Shown here in pieces: positions 9,419 through 18,638 of a DNA stretch of 64,000 bases. The notes below the pieces were generated by a model that worked only from the letters and a program-made list of their open reading frames with translations, was not told the DNA's origin and ran no database searches. Source of the DNA: Pandoraea cepalis (GTDB taxonomy: Bacteria; Pseudomonadota; Gammaproteobacteria; Burkholderiales; Burkholderiaceae). The stretch lies in contig NZ_CABPSL010000014.1 of assembly GCF_902459665.1 (NCBI RefSeq), positions 62,001-126,000 on the forward strand. Reading direction: 5' to 3'. Position 1 is the stretch's first letter; the number at the start of each line of letters is the position of its first letter. A program made the position numbers and the translations under genes.

Positions 9419-10390
9419 CTAATTGATCGAACCGGAAAGCGAAGGCAGCAACACCCGGTAGATCTGAAGGAACGCCGGGCCAAGCAGCACCAGCAGCAAT
9501 GTCGGGAAGATGAAGAAGATCAGCGGGAACAGTAGTTTCAGCGCGATTTTCGCCGCGCGCTCCTCGGCCCGTAGCCGCCGCTTCATTCGCAAGGTCTCCG
9601 ACAACACCCGCAACGACGCCCCGATGCTGGTCCCGAAGCGCTCGGCCTGAATCAGCATCGACACGAACGTATCGATATCCTCGACGCCCGTTCGCAGGCT
9701 CAGATTGCGCAAGGCACGCTCCTTTGAATAGCCCGACCGGAGTTCGAGCAACATCAAGTCGAATTCGCGCGCGAGCACCGCGCTGCGAACGTGGATTTCC
9801 TTCGCGACACGGGCCAGCGCCGCATCCAGGCTCAATCCCGCTTCGACACACACGGTCAACAGATCGAGTGCGTCCGGAAAATCCTCGAAAATCACACGTT
9901 GGCGCCAGGCGATTCGGCGCGTCAGAATGCCGTTCGGCAAATAGTAGCCGATCGCACCGAGCAACAACAGAACGCTTAGGAGCAGCGTGCGGTTGATCGT
10001 CGTGTAGTGCGTGCTCGCAATGTAGTAGCCGATCAACGGCAGCACCAGCGCCAGCAATGTCTTGGCCGCAAAGTAGAGCGCGGGCGCCGACGCATCGCGC
10101 CAGCCGGCGTTCATGAACTGCACCCGCAGGACGGAACTCTCCCACCCCTCTTTGGGCAACGAGAGTTTCGAGATCGGTTGCGACCATTCGGCGAGGCGCT
10201 CAATCCATTCGCGTGTGCCGGTTGGCTCGCCGGGCGCGTCCGCTGGCGTGCCGGCGCCGAGGGCCCCCACGCGAGCACGCGTTTTCGTTTTCTGGGGCCA
10301 GAACCAGATCGCTGCGACCAGCGCAATGCTGAACGAGATCACGAAGACGCCGACCAGCAGGACCATTTGGCCTTGATTGAGTTGTGGCAT
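9419..10390 (-). CDS. tadC: Tad pilus inner-membrane protein TadC
   Basis: The 323-residue protein belongs to the type II secretion F family. It has an N-terminal membrane segment, a cytosolic T2SSF domain (about residues 150-290) with DFPDALDLLTVCVEAGLSLD and FVSMLIQAERFGTSIG, and C-terminal membrane segments. TadC works with TadB as the inner-membrane platform that couples the TadA ATPase to Flp pilus assembly. It is the last gene of the leftward Tad operon, 23 bp after tadB. No TadD-type TPR gene follows, which differs from many Tad loci. Confidence 0.92.
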   Translation of the reverse strand: MPQLNQGQMVLLVGVFVISFSIALVAAIWFWPQKTKTRARVGALGAGTPADAPGEPTGTREWIERLAEWSQPISKLSLPKEGWESSVLRVQFMNAGWRDASAPALYFAAKTLLALVLPLIGYYIASTHYTTINRTLLLSVLLLLGAIGYYLPNGILTRRIAWRQRVIFEDFPDALDLLTVCVEAGLSLDAALARVAKEIHVRSAVLAREFDLMLLELRSGYSKERALRNLSLRTGVEDIDTFVSMLIQAERFGTSIGASLRVLSETLRMKRRLRAEERAAKIALKLLFPLIFFIFPTLLLVLLGPAFLQIYRVLLPSLSGSIN

Positions 10391-10413
10391 GACAGTTCCC
10401 CCGCCGTCGCCGT

Positions 10414-11391
10414 TCACACGCGGATGCGAATAATCATGCGCATCCACACCATTCCCAACGCCATCAGCACCAGCGCCACCACGGCCAGCTTGATGCCGGC
10501 GGGGTCGTGCCAGAGAATTTCAAGAAACGCCGGGTTGACCACCATGATGATGCCGGCGGCGCCGAACGGCAGCACCTCCAGAATATTGGCGGACAGACGT
10601 CCTTCGGCCGACAGCACCTTGACCTTTTCATACAGCTTGAGCCGCTCTCGCGTGAGCTCGGCGATGTTGCCCATGATCTCGGCGAGATTGCCGCCGCTCT
10701 CGCGCTGAATCATCACCGCAATGATGAAGTAGCGCAGATCGGCGACAGGCACGCGAGTCGCGAGGTTCAGCAGGGCGTCGTTGAGGCTGACGCCGTAGTT
10801 GATTTCGTCGAACATGATGTGGAACTCGCCGCCGATAGGGGCCGCCATCTCATCGCCGACCATCTCGATCGCCCCCGTGAACGCATGTCCCGCGCGCAAT
10901 GCGCGGGCGATCATATCGGCAGCTTCCGGCAACTGGCGTTCGAGTTGCGCAAGTCGACGTCTGCGACGACGCATCACATACAGGACCGGCAAGCATGCCG
11001 CCAGCGGCCCCGCGATGAGCGCCAGGCGCCACGGCAGCGGCAATATCAGCACCAGGATCACTGCCCCGGCGCCCAGTAGCAGCATGAACGTCAGCAGGCG
11101 GCTCACCGACCACGAAAGCCCCGACTGTAGGATGAACAGATCGAGACTGTGGACCCGCGGCATGCGCATCAGAAGCTGTTCCAGTCTCGGCGAATCGCTC
11201 AGCATCCGCGTCTTCAGGATCGACGTGTGCTCCCGGTCGACATGGCCACCGGCCGAGAGCGAGCGAATGCGCGACTCGATCCGTTTGGCGGCCGCGCTGT
11301 GCTGGTTGCTCCACCACTGATAGACGGCTTCGATGGCCAGTACCACGGCCGCGAAGAGCAGAATCGCGAAAATGTAGAAGTACGGACTCAT
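10414..11391 (-). CDS. tadB: Tad pilus inner-membrane protein TadB
   Basis: The 325-residue type II secretion F family protein has N-terminal hydrophobic segments (SPYFYIFAILLFAAVVLA and a second pair near residues 100-140), a T2SSF domain (QLPEAADMIARALRAGHAFT and MIQRESGGNLAEIMGNIA), and C-terminal membrane helices. It partners TadC in the inner-membrane platform of the Flp pilus machine. GGAGG stands seven bases before the ATG. It lies 42 bp downstream of tadA. Confidence 0.93.
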   Translation of the reverse strand: MSPYFYIFAILLFAAVVLAIEAVYQWWSNQHSAAAKRIESRIRSLSAGGHVDREHTSILKTRMLSDSPRLEQLLMRMPRVHSLDLFILQSGLSWSVSRLLTFMLLLGAGAVILVLILPLPWRLALIAGPLAACLPVLYVMRRRRRRLAQLERQLPEAADMIARALRAGHAFTGAIEMVGDEMAAPIGGEFHIMFDEINYGVSLNDALLNLATRVPVADLRYFIIAVMIQRESGGNLAEIMGNIAELTRERLKLYEKVKVLSAEGRLSANILEVLPFGAAGIIMVVNPAFLEILWHDPAGIKLAVVALVLMALGMVWMRMIIRIRV

Positions 11392-11433
11392 CGTTTCCTC
11401 CCACTGCGGGACGCCTGTCGGGCGCGGGTATCG

Positions 11434-12801
11434 TCACACTTCCAACCGGCGCGACGGATCGTAGATGGCATCCGGCAAAGCGACGCCGAATGCCTGAAGG
11501 CGCTCGGAGAACTTCGGACGTACACCGCTGGCGACGAAATGACCTTTCACCTCACCATTGCCACCGACCCCCGTCCGCTTGAACGTGAAAATCTCCTGCA
11601 TGGAGATGATGTCGCCCTCCATCCCCGTGATTTCCTGCAGGCTGACCAGCCGACGACGTCCATCTGTGAGGCGTGCCGTCTGCACGATCACAGTGATGGC
11701 CGAAGCGATCTGCTGACGCATCGCCTTGGGCGGTAGTTGCAGGCCCGACATGCTGATCATGTTTTCCATTCGGGTCAGGGCATCGCGCGGGGTATTCGCG
11801 TGGATCGTGGCGAGCGACCCCTCGTGACCGGTATTCATGGCATTGAGCATGTCGAGCGCTTCCGCTCCGCGCACTTCGCCAAGGATGATGCGATCAGGGC
11901 GCATCCGCAACGCGTTGCGGACCAGCGTGCGCTGCGTGATTTCGCCCTTGCCCTCGATGTTCGGCGGACGCGTTTCGAGCCGCAGCACATGCAACTGGTG
12001 CAACTGCAGTTCGGCGGCATCTTCGATGGTCACGATGCGTTCGTTGTCCGGGATGAAGCTCGAGAGGATATTGAGCAACGTTGTCTTGCCGCTGCCCGTG
12101 CCGCCTGAGATCAGCATGTTGACCTTGGCGTGCGTCAGCGCGGACAGTACTTCGGCCATCGGCTCCGTGAGTGTGCCGAGACGGACGAGGTCGGTCATCT
12201 GCAACGCGGTGGTGCCGAAGCGGCGAATCGACAACAGCGGACCGTCAATCGCCGACGGGGGAATGATGGCGTTGATACGCGAGCCATCCGGCAGGCGGGC
12301 GTCGACCATCGGACTCGATTCGTCAATGCGGCGCCCCACGCGCGAAACGATCTTCTCGATGATCTTCATCAGGTGCGCGTCGTCGTAGAACGTCACGGCC
12401 GTCGATTCGAGCTTGCCGAAGCGCTCGACATACGTGCGTTTGTGCGTGTTGACGAGAATGTCGGAGATGGTCGGATCGCGCAACAGGGCTTCGAGCGGCC
12501 CCAGGCCGAACATCTCGTCGTAGATGTCGCCGGCGAGCTGCCGGCGTTCCGCGTCATTGACGAGCACGTTCTGCTCGCTCACCACACGATCGATCAACTG
12601 CACGAGTTCGTGTTTGACTTGCGTGTCCGACAGGCGTGCGAGCTTTTCCAGCTCGACGCGTGCCAGCACCATCTCGTGCATCTTGCGCTTGAGCTCACCG
12701 TAATGCGGCCCGATGCCGGAGGCGACCTGGAGCGGTGCAGCCATACGCTCCGACGACGTGGCCGGACTCAGCAAAGACGGGGCGTCGAGGATTGGCGACA
12801 T
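11434..12801 (-). CDS. tadA: Tad pilus assembly ATPase TadA/CpaF
   Basis: The 455-residue GspE/VirB11-type secretion ATPase has a Walker A loop [15 protein letters not shown], an Asp box ([13 protein letters not shown]), a Walker B/His box region ([15 protein letters not shown] and [14 protein letters not shown]), and the CpaF-type N-terminal domain that starts near [15 protein letters not shown]. It powers Flp pilus extension at the cytoplasmic face. Length and motifs are normal for the family. The start has GGGAG upstream. It follows tadZ by 30 bp. Confidence 0.96.
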   Translation of the reverse strand: MSPILDAPSLLSPATSSERMAAPLQVASGIGPHYGELKRKMHEMVLARVELEKLARLSDTQVKHELVQLIDRVVSEQNVLVNDAERRQLAGDIYDEMFGLGPLEALLRDPTISDILVNTHKRTYVERFGKLESTAVTFYDDAHLMKIIEKIVSRVGRRIDESSPMVDARLPDGSRINAIIPPSAIDGPLLSIRRFGTTALQMTDLVRLGTLTEPMAEVLSALTHAKVNMLISGGTGSGKTTLLNILSSFIPDNERIVTIEDAAELQLHQLHVLRLETRPPNIEGKGEITQRTLVRNALRMRPDRIILGEVRGAEALDMLNAMNTGHEGSLATIHANTPRDALTRMENMISMSGLQLPPKAMRQQIASAITVIVQTARLTDGRRRLVSLQEITGMEGDIISMQEIFTFKRTGVGGNGEVKGHFVASGVRPKFSERLQAFGVALPDAIYDPSRRLEV

Positions 12802-12831
12802 GATGATCTCCCAGAGGCAAAGTTGCGACGA

Positions 12832-14040
12832 TCAAACGAGGGTGGGCCGCCCGGCCGACGCCTTGCGGAAGAGCTTGCCGATGAACGAACCGCCATTCGC
12901 CGGCGCGATGCCTGCGCTCGCGTGGGCGCCCGCCATGGTCGATGCCAGACCGCCCAGTGCCCGGGTCAGGGCACTGCGCTTGAACAACTTGAGCACCGGC
13001 ACGCCCTGACTGGTGGCGGCGGCAGCGACGGCGCCATCGTCGGGCAACACCACCAGTGCCGGCTTGCCGATGACCTTCGCCACCTCCTTGGCCGCGACGG
13101 CATCGTGCCGTCCGGCCCGATTGAGCACGTAGTGGACCGTGTCCATGGCGACGCCCTGACGGCGCAGCAAGTCGAACAGCCGACGACTCGCCCGCAGGAA
13201 TGGCATGTTCGCCCGCAGGACCACGTAGATGTGATCGCTACGTTGCAATGCATAGAGGGTGAGTGGGTTGAGGATCTGGCCGATGTCGAACACCACAAGG
13301 TCGTAACGGCTTGCGGCTGCGGCGAGAATGCGCTTCAGGCAAGCTTCCGTCACACCGAGCGCGGCGACCGGATCGCCCGCGCCGGCCAGGACATCGAAGC
13401 CGTCATCGACGTGCGTCACGCACCCTTCGAGGAACGAGGCGTCGATGCGATCGGCTTGCGCGCAAACGTCCGGCAGGGTTGTCGGCGGCGTCTTGTCGCT
13501 TATCAGGAACGCCGCGTCGCCGAACTCCTGGGCGAGATCAATCAGCAGCACGCGGCTGCCGGTCTGCACCGAAAACTGATAGGACGCATTGCTCGCCACG
13601 AAGCTGGTGCCGGCTCCGCCCTTGCACGACATGAACGAGACGGCGCGCATCGGGTGCGGCGCATCGTGCCCGTGCTGCATCGACGCCCGGGCGAGGGCGT
13701 CGGTCAGCGCGTGTTGATCGACCGGCCAGGGCAGCACGTCGCGGGCGCCGGCGCGCATCGCCGAAATCAGCAAGGCGGGTGACGACTCGGCCGACACGAG
13801 GATGCAGATCAGTTTCGGCAACTGCTGGCAGAGCATCTGAATGTCGTGCAGTTCACCCTGTTGCATGCCTGGCAAATCGATCACCGCGACATCATGCTCG
13901 CCCAGCCGTGCAGCCGACGTGAGCAACTGGGCCGGTGTGGCGAGCAGCGTCGAGCAATCGTACTCGGGGCGGTCGCGCGCGAGGCGGGCGATCAACGCCA
14001 AACGGTCCGATGCTTGCGAAACGAGCAATACTTTCAGCAT
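12832..14040 (-). CDS. tadZ: Tad pilus localisation protein TadZ/CpaE
   Basis: The 402-residue protein has an N-terminal receiver-like domain (about residues 1-125, LKVLLVSQASDRLALIARLA) and a C-terminal ParA/MinD-like domain (about 135-380) with a deviant Walker A KGGAGTSFVASN. TadZ/CpaE proteins sit at the cell pole and recruit the Tad machine. The change at the second Walker lysine region is typical of TadZ and suggests structural more than active ATPase use. The start at 14040 is preferred over an in-frame start at 14088. Confidence 0.9.
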   Translation of the reverse strand: MLKVLLVSQASDRLALIARLARDRPEYDCSTLLATPAQLLTSAARLGEHDVAVIDLPGMQQGELHDIQMLCQQLPKLICILVSAESSPALLISAMRAGARDVLPWPVDQHALTDALARASMQHGHDAPHPMRAVSFMSCKGGAGTSFVASNASYQFSVQTGSRVLLIDLAQEFGDAAFLISDKTPPTTLPDVCAQADRIDASFLEGCVTHVDDGFDVLAGAGDPVAALGVTEACLKRILAAAASRYDLVVFDIGQILNPLTLYALQRSDHIYVVLRANMPFLRASRRLFDLLRRQGVAMDTVHYVLNRAGRHDAVAAKEVAKVIGKPALVVLPDDGAVAAAATSQGVPVLKLFKRSALTRALGGLASTMAGAHASAGIAPANGGSFIGKLFRKASAGRPTLV

Positions 14041-14068
14041 GATGGCCTCGTCTGTCTTTTTGCGATGT

Positions 14069-14509
14069 TCAACTGCACACGTTCCCACCGGACGCGCTGG
14101 TCAGGCTTTCGCGTGGCAACGTCGTAGTGAATGGGGGCAACGTGACCGAAATCGGGACAAAGGGAATAAAGGTGTTGACGGTTAGCCCTGTGTAGCTGAC
14201 CGTGACGAGCGAGCAACTGCTCGTGTCGCAACCCGACGGCGTGTACGCCACCTGGATATTGGCCGTGGCGAGTTGTGGCATGAGACTGATCATCTTGCTC
14301 TGCACCGCGCTCGCGCCCACATCGCAGACGACCGCTACGCGTGCCCCCAATCGCGCCGCTTCCGCAGCGGTATTCCAATAGAAGAGAATGCGCGCGAACT
14401 CCATCAAGCCGATCAGCAAGGTAATGAACAAGGCCGACACAATGGCGAATTCGACGGCGGCCGCACCGCGCTGGGGGTCGCGCCGACAGGATAGGCGAGG
14501 GGGCTTCAT
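14069..14509 (-). CDS. TadE/TadF-type pseudopilin (minor pilin) 2
   Basis: The 146-residue protein has a short basic leader ending in RRDPQRGAAAVEFAIVSA, which matches the TadE processing region (G followed by a hydrophobic stretch with E at +5), then one membrane helix and a C-terminal periplasmic part. Such pseudopilins are cut by the Tad prepilin peptidase and help pilus assembly. Its ATG overlaps the stop of the preceding tadE-type gene (ATGA), so the two are translationally coupled. Three cysteines in the C-terminal half could form a disulphide. Confidence 0.85.
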   Translation of the reverse strand: MKPPRLSCRRDPQRGAAAVEFAIVSALFITLLIGLMEFARILFYWNTAAEAARLGARVAVVCDVGASAVQSKMISLMPQLATANIQVAYTPSGCDTSSCSLVTVSYTGLTVNTFIPFVPISVTLPPFTTTLPRESLTSASGGNVCS

Positions 14510-15027
14510 AGCACTTGCCTCATGACGGTCTTGATATCGCCGAACGTCAGACCGGAGAAGTTCAGGATCGCCTGGATCGGCGAGTACTGATATCCCGAAA
14601 TTTTGACCGACACCAGATTGATGGTGCCGACCGACGTGCCCGCGTTGCTGTTGTTGGTGGCGTCATACACCATGTAATTGGCGTAGGTCAGGTCCTGGCA
14701 GCTTGGCGCGGTGGTGCTGCTGCGATCGCAGACGACGACGTTCGATGTCGTCAGATTGCCGATCAGCGGCGTTCCGGTGCAGCCGGTATTGCCATACACG
14801 GCCAGGCATTTGGCCCCTGCGAGGGGGTAGTTCGGGTCTATCGGTGAGAATTCGGACAGATAGCGCGTGGCGTTGCGAACCGATTTCGTCAAGGTGTCGT
14901 ACTGGTAGATGGCGTGTCCCATCTCGACCATCCCGCCGAATAGCCCGAGCAGCACGGGCAGCACGAGACCGAACTCAACCGCGACCACACCGCGCTGATT
15001 TCCGTGACGATGACGCAGGGGTGTCAT
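14506..15027 (-). CDS. tadE: TadE-type pseudopilin (minor pilin) 1
   Basis: The 173-residue protein starts with a basic leader and RGVVAVEFGLVLPVLLGLF, the TadE processing and transmembrane signature, followed by a periplasmic domain with several cysteines. It is expected to be processed by the TadV peptidase at 20959 and to take part in Flp pilus biogenesis. GGAGG precedes the ATG. The next pseudopilin gene overlaps its stop codon by 4 bp. Two TadE-like genes side by side correspond to tadE and tadF of other Tad loci. Confidence 0.87.
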   Translation of the reverse strand: MTPLRHRHGNQRGVVAVEFGLVLPVLLGLFGGMVEMGHAIYQYDTLTKSVRNATRYLSEFSPIDPNYPLAGAKCLAVYGNTGCTGTPLIGNLTTSNVVVCDRSSTTAPSCQDLTYANYMVYDATNNSNAGTSVGTINLVSVKISGYQYSPIQAILNFSGLTFGDIKTVMRQVL

Positions 15028-15036
15028 GGTCGCCTC

Positions 15037-16308
15037 CTATTGCACGAGAACCGGCACCAGCGGCCCGACCGCGCCGACCGCCCCAGGCGTGCCTTGCGTC
15101 GCGCACGGGCTGCCGACATCGCCCGCTTTGCCGCGGTACTCGAGATGGACCGAGTCGATGTTGCCGCCCTGTTGCATCGGATCGAGCATCAGCACGCAGG
15201 CCCAGCCTGTGAGCGTGAATATGGCACCGCCGCTGCCGGTCCCAGGGTTCGAGCAGTCGACCATCGGCGCTATCGGCAACCGCCGATCCGCGCCCGCCTG
15301 ATAGACCGACTTCGCCGCGGCGGTTCCTTTGGTCTTCAGCCCGGTGGCCGTATCGCCCTGATACGCCGCGTTGTTTTTGCGCTGTGTCACGAAATCGCTG
15401 TAGGCGTTCGCCTGCGCGCTCCACGTCTTGGCGTCATAGGCGAAGCCTGTGAAGTCCGTGGTGGACGTGCCATCGTTGGGCGGTGTCCCGCCCTGGTAGA
15501 TGCCGAAGCGCGTGTTGTAGGCGGTATCGAGCGACGCCTTGTTGCCCGCGGTGCCGACCGTGGTGCCCACCACGGGCAGGTTGCATTGCCCCGACCCCGT
15601 GAGTTCGCCCGAGAGCGACGGCGTGCCGCTGTTACCGCTGCCGGTCAGGTTCGCCCAGCCGAAATCGCCGCCCGCATAAGTCCCGGTGGAGCTGTCGCCC
15701 TTGCCCACCAGCCATTGGCCGATGCTGTAGCTGATTGCCGGCGAGAATTTCGACGGATCGCAAACGAAGACGGGGATCGCACATGTCGTCTGCGCCGAGG
15801 TCGTGGTGGCCACGGCGCGTGCCGACACAGAACCGGGGCCGATGCTGACACCCGGCAGCACGTTGAGCACCTCGATGAGCCAGTTGGCGATGCCGCTCAT
15901 CGAGGTGGTGCATTGCACGTACTTGATACTGGCCAACGATCCGGTCACGCTGCCCTTGTCGACATAGGCGCCGGTCGCCGTCGTGCTGTACGTCACGCTG
16001 CTATCTACCGTCATGGTCACGGGGGTCGACTGGAACAGGGCGGTATTGATATGCCCGGCGGCGATGCCGGCGGCTTCGGACACTGACAGCGGGGTTGCGC
16101 CGGTCAGGTCTCGCGCGGCCGACAGCGCGCACGCATCGGCGCTGTTTTGCAGTTCGCTGCGTGTGACATAGAGCTTGCCGAGATCAAGCGCGAGACCGGC
16201 GAAACCGATCAGGACCGCCAGCATCAGCCCCACGACAATCGCGATGGCGCCGCCTTCGCGTCGCGGCATCCGACCTCGGGCACGGCGTCGAGTAGGGAGG
16301 TTTCGCAT
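15037..16308 (-). CDS. tadG: TadG-like pilus assembly protein
   Basis: The 423-residue protein has an N-terminal membrane anchor and TadG signature (GGAIAIVVGLMLAVLIGFAG, then ALDLGKLYVTRSELQNSADA). A long periplasmic part rich in Gly, Ser and Thr follows. TadG proteins anchor or stabilise Flp pili and often carry a vWA domain, but no clear vWA MIDAS motif (DxSxS) is seen here. It ends 9 bp before the TadE-type gene in the same operon. Confidence 0.85.
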   Translation of the reverse strand: MRNLPTRRRARGRMPRREGGAIAIVVGLMLAVLIGFAGLALDLGKLYVTRSELQNSADACALSAARDLTGATPLSVSEAAGIAAGHINTALFQSTPVTMTVDSSVTYSTTATGAYVDKGSVTGSLASIKYVQCTTSMSGIANWLIEVLNVLPGVSIGPGSVSARAVATTTSAQTTCAIPVFVCDPSKFSPAISYSIGQWLVGKGDSSTGTYAGGDFGWANLTGSGNSGTPSLSGELTGSGQCNLPVVGTTVGTAGNKASLDTAYNTRFGIYQGGTPPNDGTSTTDFTGFAYDAKTWSAQANAYSDFVTQRKNNAAYQGDTATGLKTKGTAAAKSVYQAGADRRLPIAPMVDCSNPGTGSGGAIFTLTGWACVLMLDPMQQGGNIDSVHLEYRGKAGDVGSPCATQGTPGAVGAVGPLVPVLVQ

Positions 16309-16423
16309 GATGAGCAGGCCTCGCTTGAGCGTCAGGGTGATGGAGTGGTGCGCGACGGTCGCGCCTGTCGCGCCCGCCGCACACGCAGCGTTATGAGTGC
16401 GTGAGGAACGTGTTACGGACGCG

Positions 16424-16756
16424 CTACTGACCGGTATCCCCGGACGGCGCCGACATGGGCGAGCCGCCGCTGCTTACTCCGATGACGAACGGGCTGGCCG
16501 TTGGCGTTGGCGAGCGCAGCGACTTGTCGTAGTTCTTCATCGCGGCCACGGCGGCACGACCGTCTGTGCCGCGCGCGTCGTCATCCGTCGGCGGCCCGGG
16601 ATGAATGATCTGGGCGTGCATGACATTTCTCACCGACTCGCCCATATGCGCATCCCAGATCGGCGATGAACTCATGCAGCCGGCAAGCGTGAGGCAAACC
16701 GCAGTGCTCGCGCCAATGGCGGCGCAGCGCAACATCATCGTGGTGACTGTTTTCAT
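16424..16756 (-). CDS. Small lipoprotein of the Tad locus (110 aa)
   Basis: The 110-residue protein has a signal peptide with a lipobox ending LTLAGC at about residue 27, so it is probably an outer- or inner-membrane lipoprotein. The mature part is hydrophilic, with no recognised domain. Its place between the secretin gene and tadG suggests a pilotin-like or periplasmic scaffold role, as CpaD/RcpB/TadD-region lipoproteins have in other Tad systems. I cannot align it to CpaD with confidence. GGGGAA precedes the ATG. Confidence 0.7.
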   Translation of the reverse strand: MKTVTTMMLRCAAIGASTAVCLTLAGCMSSSPIWDAHMGESVRNVMHAQIIHPGPPTDDDARGTDGRAAVAAMKNYDKSLRSPTPTASPFVIGVSSGGSPMSAPSGDTGQ

Positions 16757-16780
16757 GATGGTTCCCCAGGATCACGGGTC

Positions 16781-18556
16781 TCAATGGGTATAAAGCTGGC
16801 GCATCGGATCGATCGACGCGGTGTGTTGGGGCGTGCCGACCTCGGGCGCGACGCTCACGTCACCGCGCACGGCGTTCGGCGCCGGCTTGGCCGGGACACT
16901 CGATAACGAAGCATCGCGCGCCGCGTTCACCGACGGACTGGCGCCATCGGCGGGCCGGGTGACGGGCGTCGGTTGCAAGCTCGACGGCGGCACGCCTGGT
17001 TGCGGCGGCGGTGCGGCGGGCGTGTCTTGTGCCGGGGATTGCGCCGGGGCAGGGGCCTGGACGGGCGCCACTTTGCGACGTCCTTCCATATTGCCGGTGG
17101 CGTAGACGTCGATGGCGCTGGGCGTGGTAAAGCTGTCCGTCGGCAATGGCGGGGTTGACGCCGTGCGCAGAGGCTTCACGAGATGCGGCGTGATGATGAA
17201 CACCAGTTCGGTCAGGTCGTTCTGGAACGACGTGCTGCGCATCAGCGCGCCGAGCACGGGGACTTCGCCGAGACCCGGGAACGCTTTGAGCGCACCGCTC
17301 ACGTTGTTCTGCAGCAGGCCGCCGATGGCGAACGTCTCGCCGTCGCGCATCTGCACGGTCGTGGATGCGCGGCGTGTCGTGATCAGCGGCAGGATGTTCA
17401 CGCCGCTGACATTGGTGGACGTGAGCGTCACGCCCGTCGGCGACAGCTCGGAGACTTCCGGTGCCACCTTCAGGTTGATGCGGTCGCCGTCAAGCACGGT
17501 CGGCAGGAACCGCAGGGCCACACCGAACTCTTCTTGCTGAAGCGTGATCGTGGTGGTGCCGTTGGAGCTGCTCTGCGGCACCGGGATGAAAATTTTCCCA
17601 CCGGACAGGAAGCTGGCTTCTTGTCCAGACAGGGTCACCAGATTCGGTTCCGCGAGAATCTTCACGAGGTTGTCGGTCTTCTGGGCATCCAGTTGCATAT
17701 TGAGCGGCAGCCGGTTCGATTTTGACGCCGACAGGAGGGTCCCCGCGCCCGACAGCAGGCTGCTCACGATCCCGCCGGTCCAACTCCCGAAGCCGCCCTG
17801 CAGGTTCAGTGCCGACCCCATCTGGTTGATGAGGGTTTTGGAGACCTCCGCGACCTTCACCTCGAGCATGACCTGTTGCGGCGCGTCGACCGACAGCATG
17901 TTCAGCACGTTGCCTTCGGTTTTGCCGCGCTTGGCGTACGCCTTCGCGATCTCGACCACCTGCTGGGCGGACGCGGCGCTCGAGACGCGTCCCGCCAACA
18001 CCAGGTCACCCCCCGCGCTCGTCACACGGACGTTTCGTTCGTCGGGCATCAACTGTGCGATCGACGATTGCAAGCCGCCGGCATCGCTGTTGACGGCGAC
18101 ATTGATCACATCGCAGCCGCCGCTGCGTCCCTGCACGATCATGTTGGTCGTGCCGACCGCGAGACCGAGCAGGTACATGGTCTTGGGCGCCACCATCGCG
18201 GCCTGTACCACCGTCGGATCGCCGAGCGTGCGGTTGCGCACCGGCTCGTCGAGCTGAAGTATCGTCGACTTCCCGATCGGTACGGTGACGTCGCGTGTGC
18301 TCCGCAGATTTCCCGTGCAGTTGGGGCCGCGCACGTTCACGGCCGGTTGCACCGGCGCCGTCGGCGCCATGCTGATCGTCATCTGCACCGGCCCGCCGGC
18401 GGCGACCGGTTTGCCGGGCGAGGATGTCCCGTTGGCAATCACACCGTACTCCGCAGCAGTCTGCGCCCCGGCGTGCGACATCGCGGCGAGCGCGCAACAA
18501 GCGACCGCGGCGATGGCCATGCGGCGAGCCTGACAGGTTTTGCGAATGTTTTTCAT
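16781..18556 (-). CDS. cpaC: Tad pilus secretin CpaC/RcpA
   Basis: The 591-residue protein has a Sec signal peptide ending near SHAGAQ, an N-terminal pilus/BON-like region (VPIGKSTILQLDEPVRNRTL, then a BON-type segment around residues 160-210), and a secretin domain (about 220-470) with the closing signature VPVLGALMRSTSFQ and ELVFIITPHLVKP. It forms the outer-membrane channel for the Flp pilus. A Pro/Ala-rich tail of about 110 residues follows the secretin domain and is longer than usual. The start at 18556 has GGGGAAC upstream. An upstream start at 18679 lacks one. Confidence 0.93.
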   Translation of the reverse strand: MKNIRKTCQARRMAIAAVACCALAAMSHAGAQTAAEYGVIANGTSSPGKPVAAGGPVQMTISMAPTAPVQPAVNVRGPNCTGNLRSTRDVTVPIGKSTILQLDEPVRNRTLGDPTVVQAAMVAPKTMYLLGLAVGTTNMIVQGRSGGCDVINVAVNSDAGGLQSSIAQLMPDERNVRVTSAGGDLVLAGRVSSAASAQQVVEIAKAYAKRGKTEGNVLNMLSVDAPQQVMLEVKVAEVSKTLINQMGSALNLQGGFGSWTGGIVSSLLSGAGTLLSASKSNRLPLNMQLDAQKTDNLVKILAEPNLVTLSGQEASFLSGGKIFIPVPQSSSNGTTTITLQQEEFGVALRFLPTVLDGDRINLKVAPEVSELSPTGVTLTSTNVSGVNILPLITTRRASTTVQMRDGETFAIGGLLQNNVSGALKAFPGLGEVPVLGALMRSTSFQNDLTELVFIITPHLVKPLRTASTPPLPTDSFTTPSAIDVYATGNMEGRRKVAPVQAPAPAQSPAQDTPAAPPPQPGVPPSSLQPTPVTRPADGASPSVNAARDASLSSVPAKPAPNAVRGDVSVAPEVGTPQHTASIDPMRQLYTH

Positions 18557-18638
18557 GATGTTCCCCGGGGTAGCGCGCCTTGGCGCGCAGTTCGGCATTG
18601 CCGTGTGACTCGTGACAGCGTTGACAGGCCTGTTGTAA

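Noticed and set aside
9132-10187. Open frame overlapping tadC and the ICMT-like gene
   Set aside because: Arg- and Ala-rich composition, no recognisable motif, and it runs across two real genes in another frame.
12130-13782. Long antisense open frame of 550 codons opposite tadA and tadZ
   Set aside because: It is a shadow of the two Tad genes in GC-rich DNA. It has no domain-like sequence, and the opposite frames carry clear motifs.
15004-16086. Antisense open frame of 360 codons opposite tadG
   Set aside because: Low-complexity Arg/Gly/Ala composition typical of a GC-rich shadow. tadG has the proper signature in the opposite frame.
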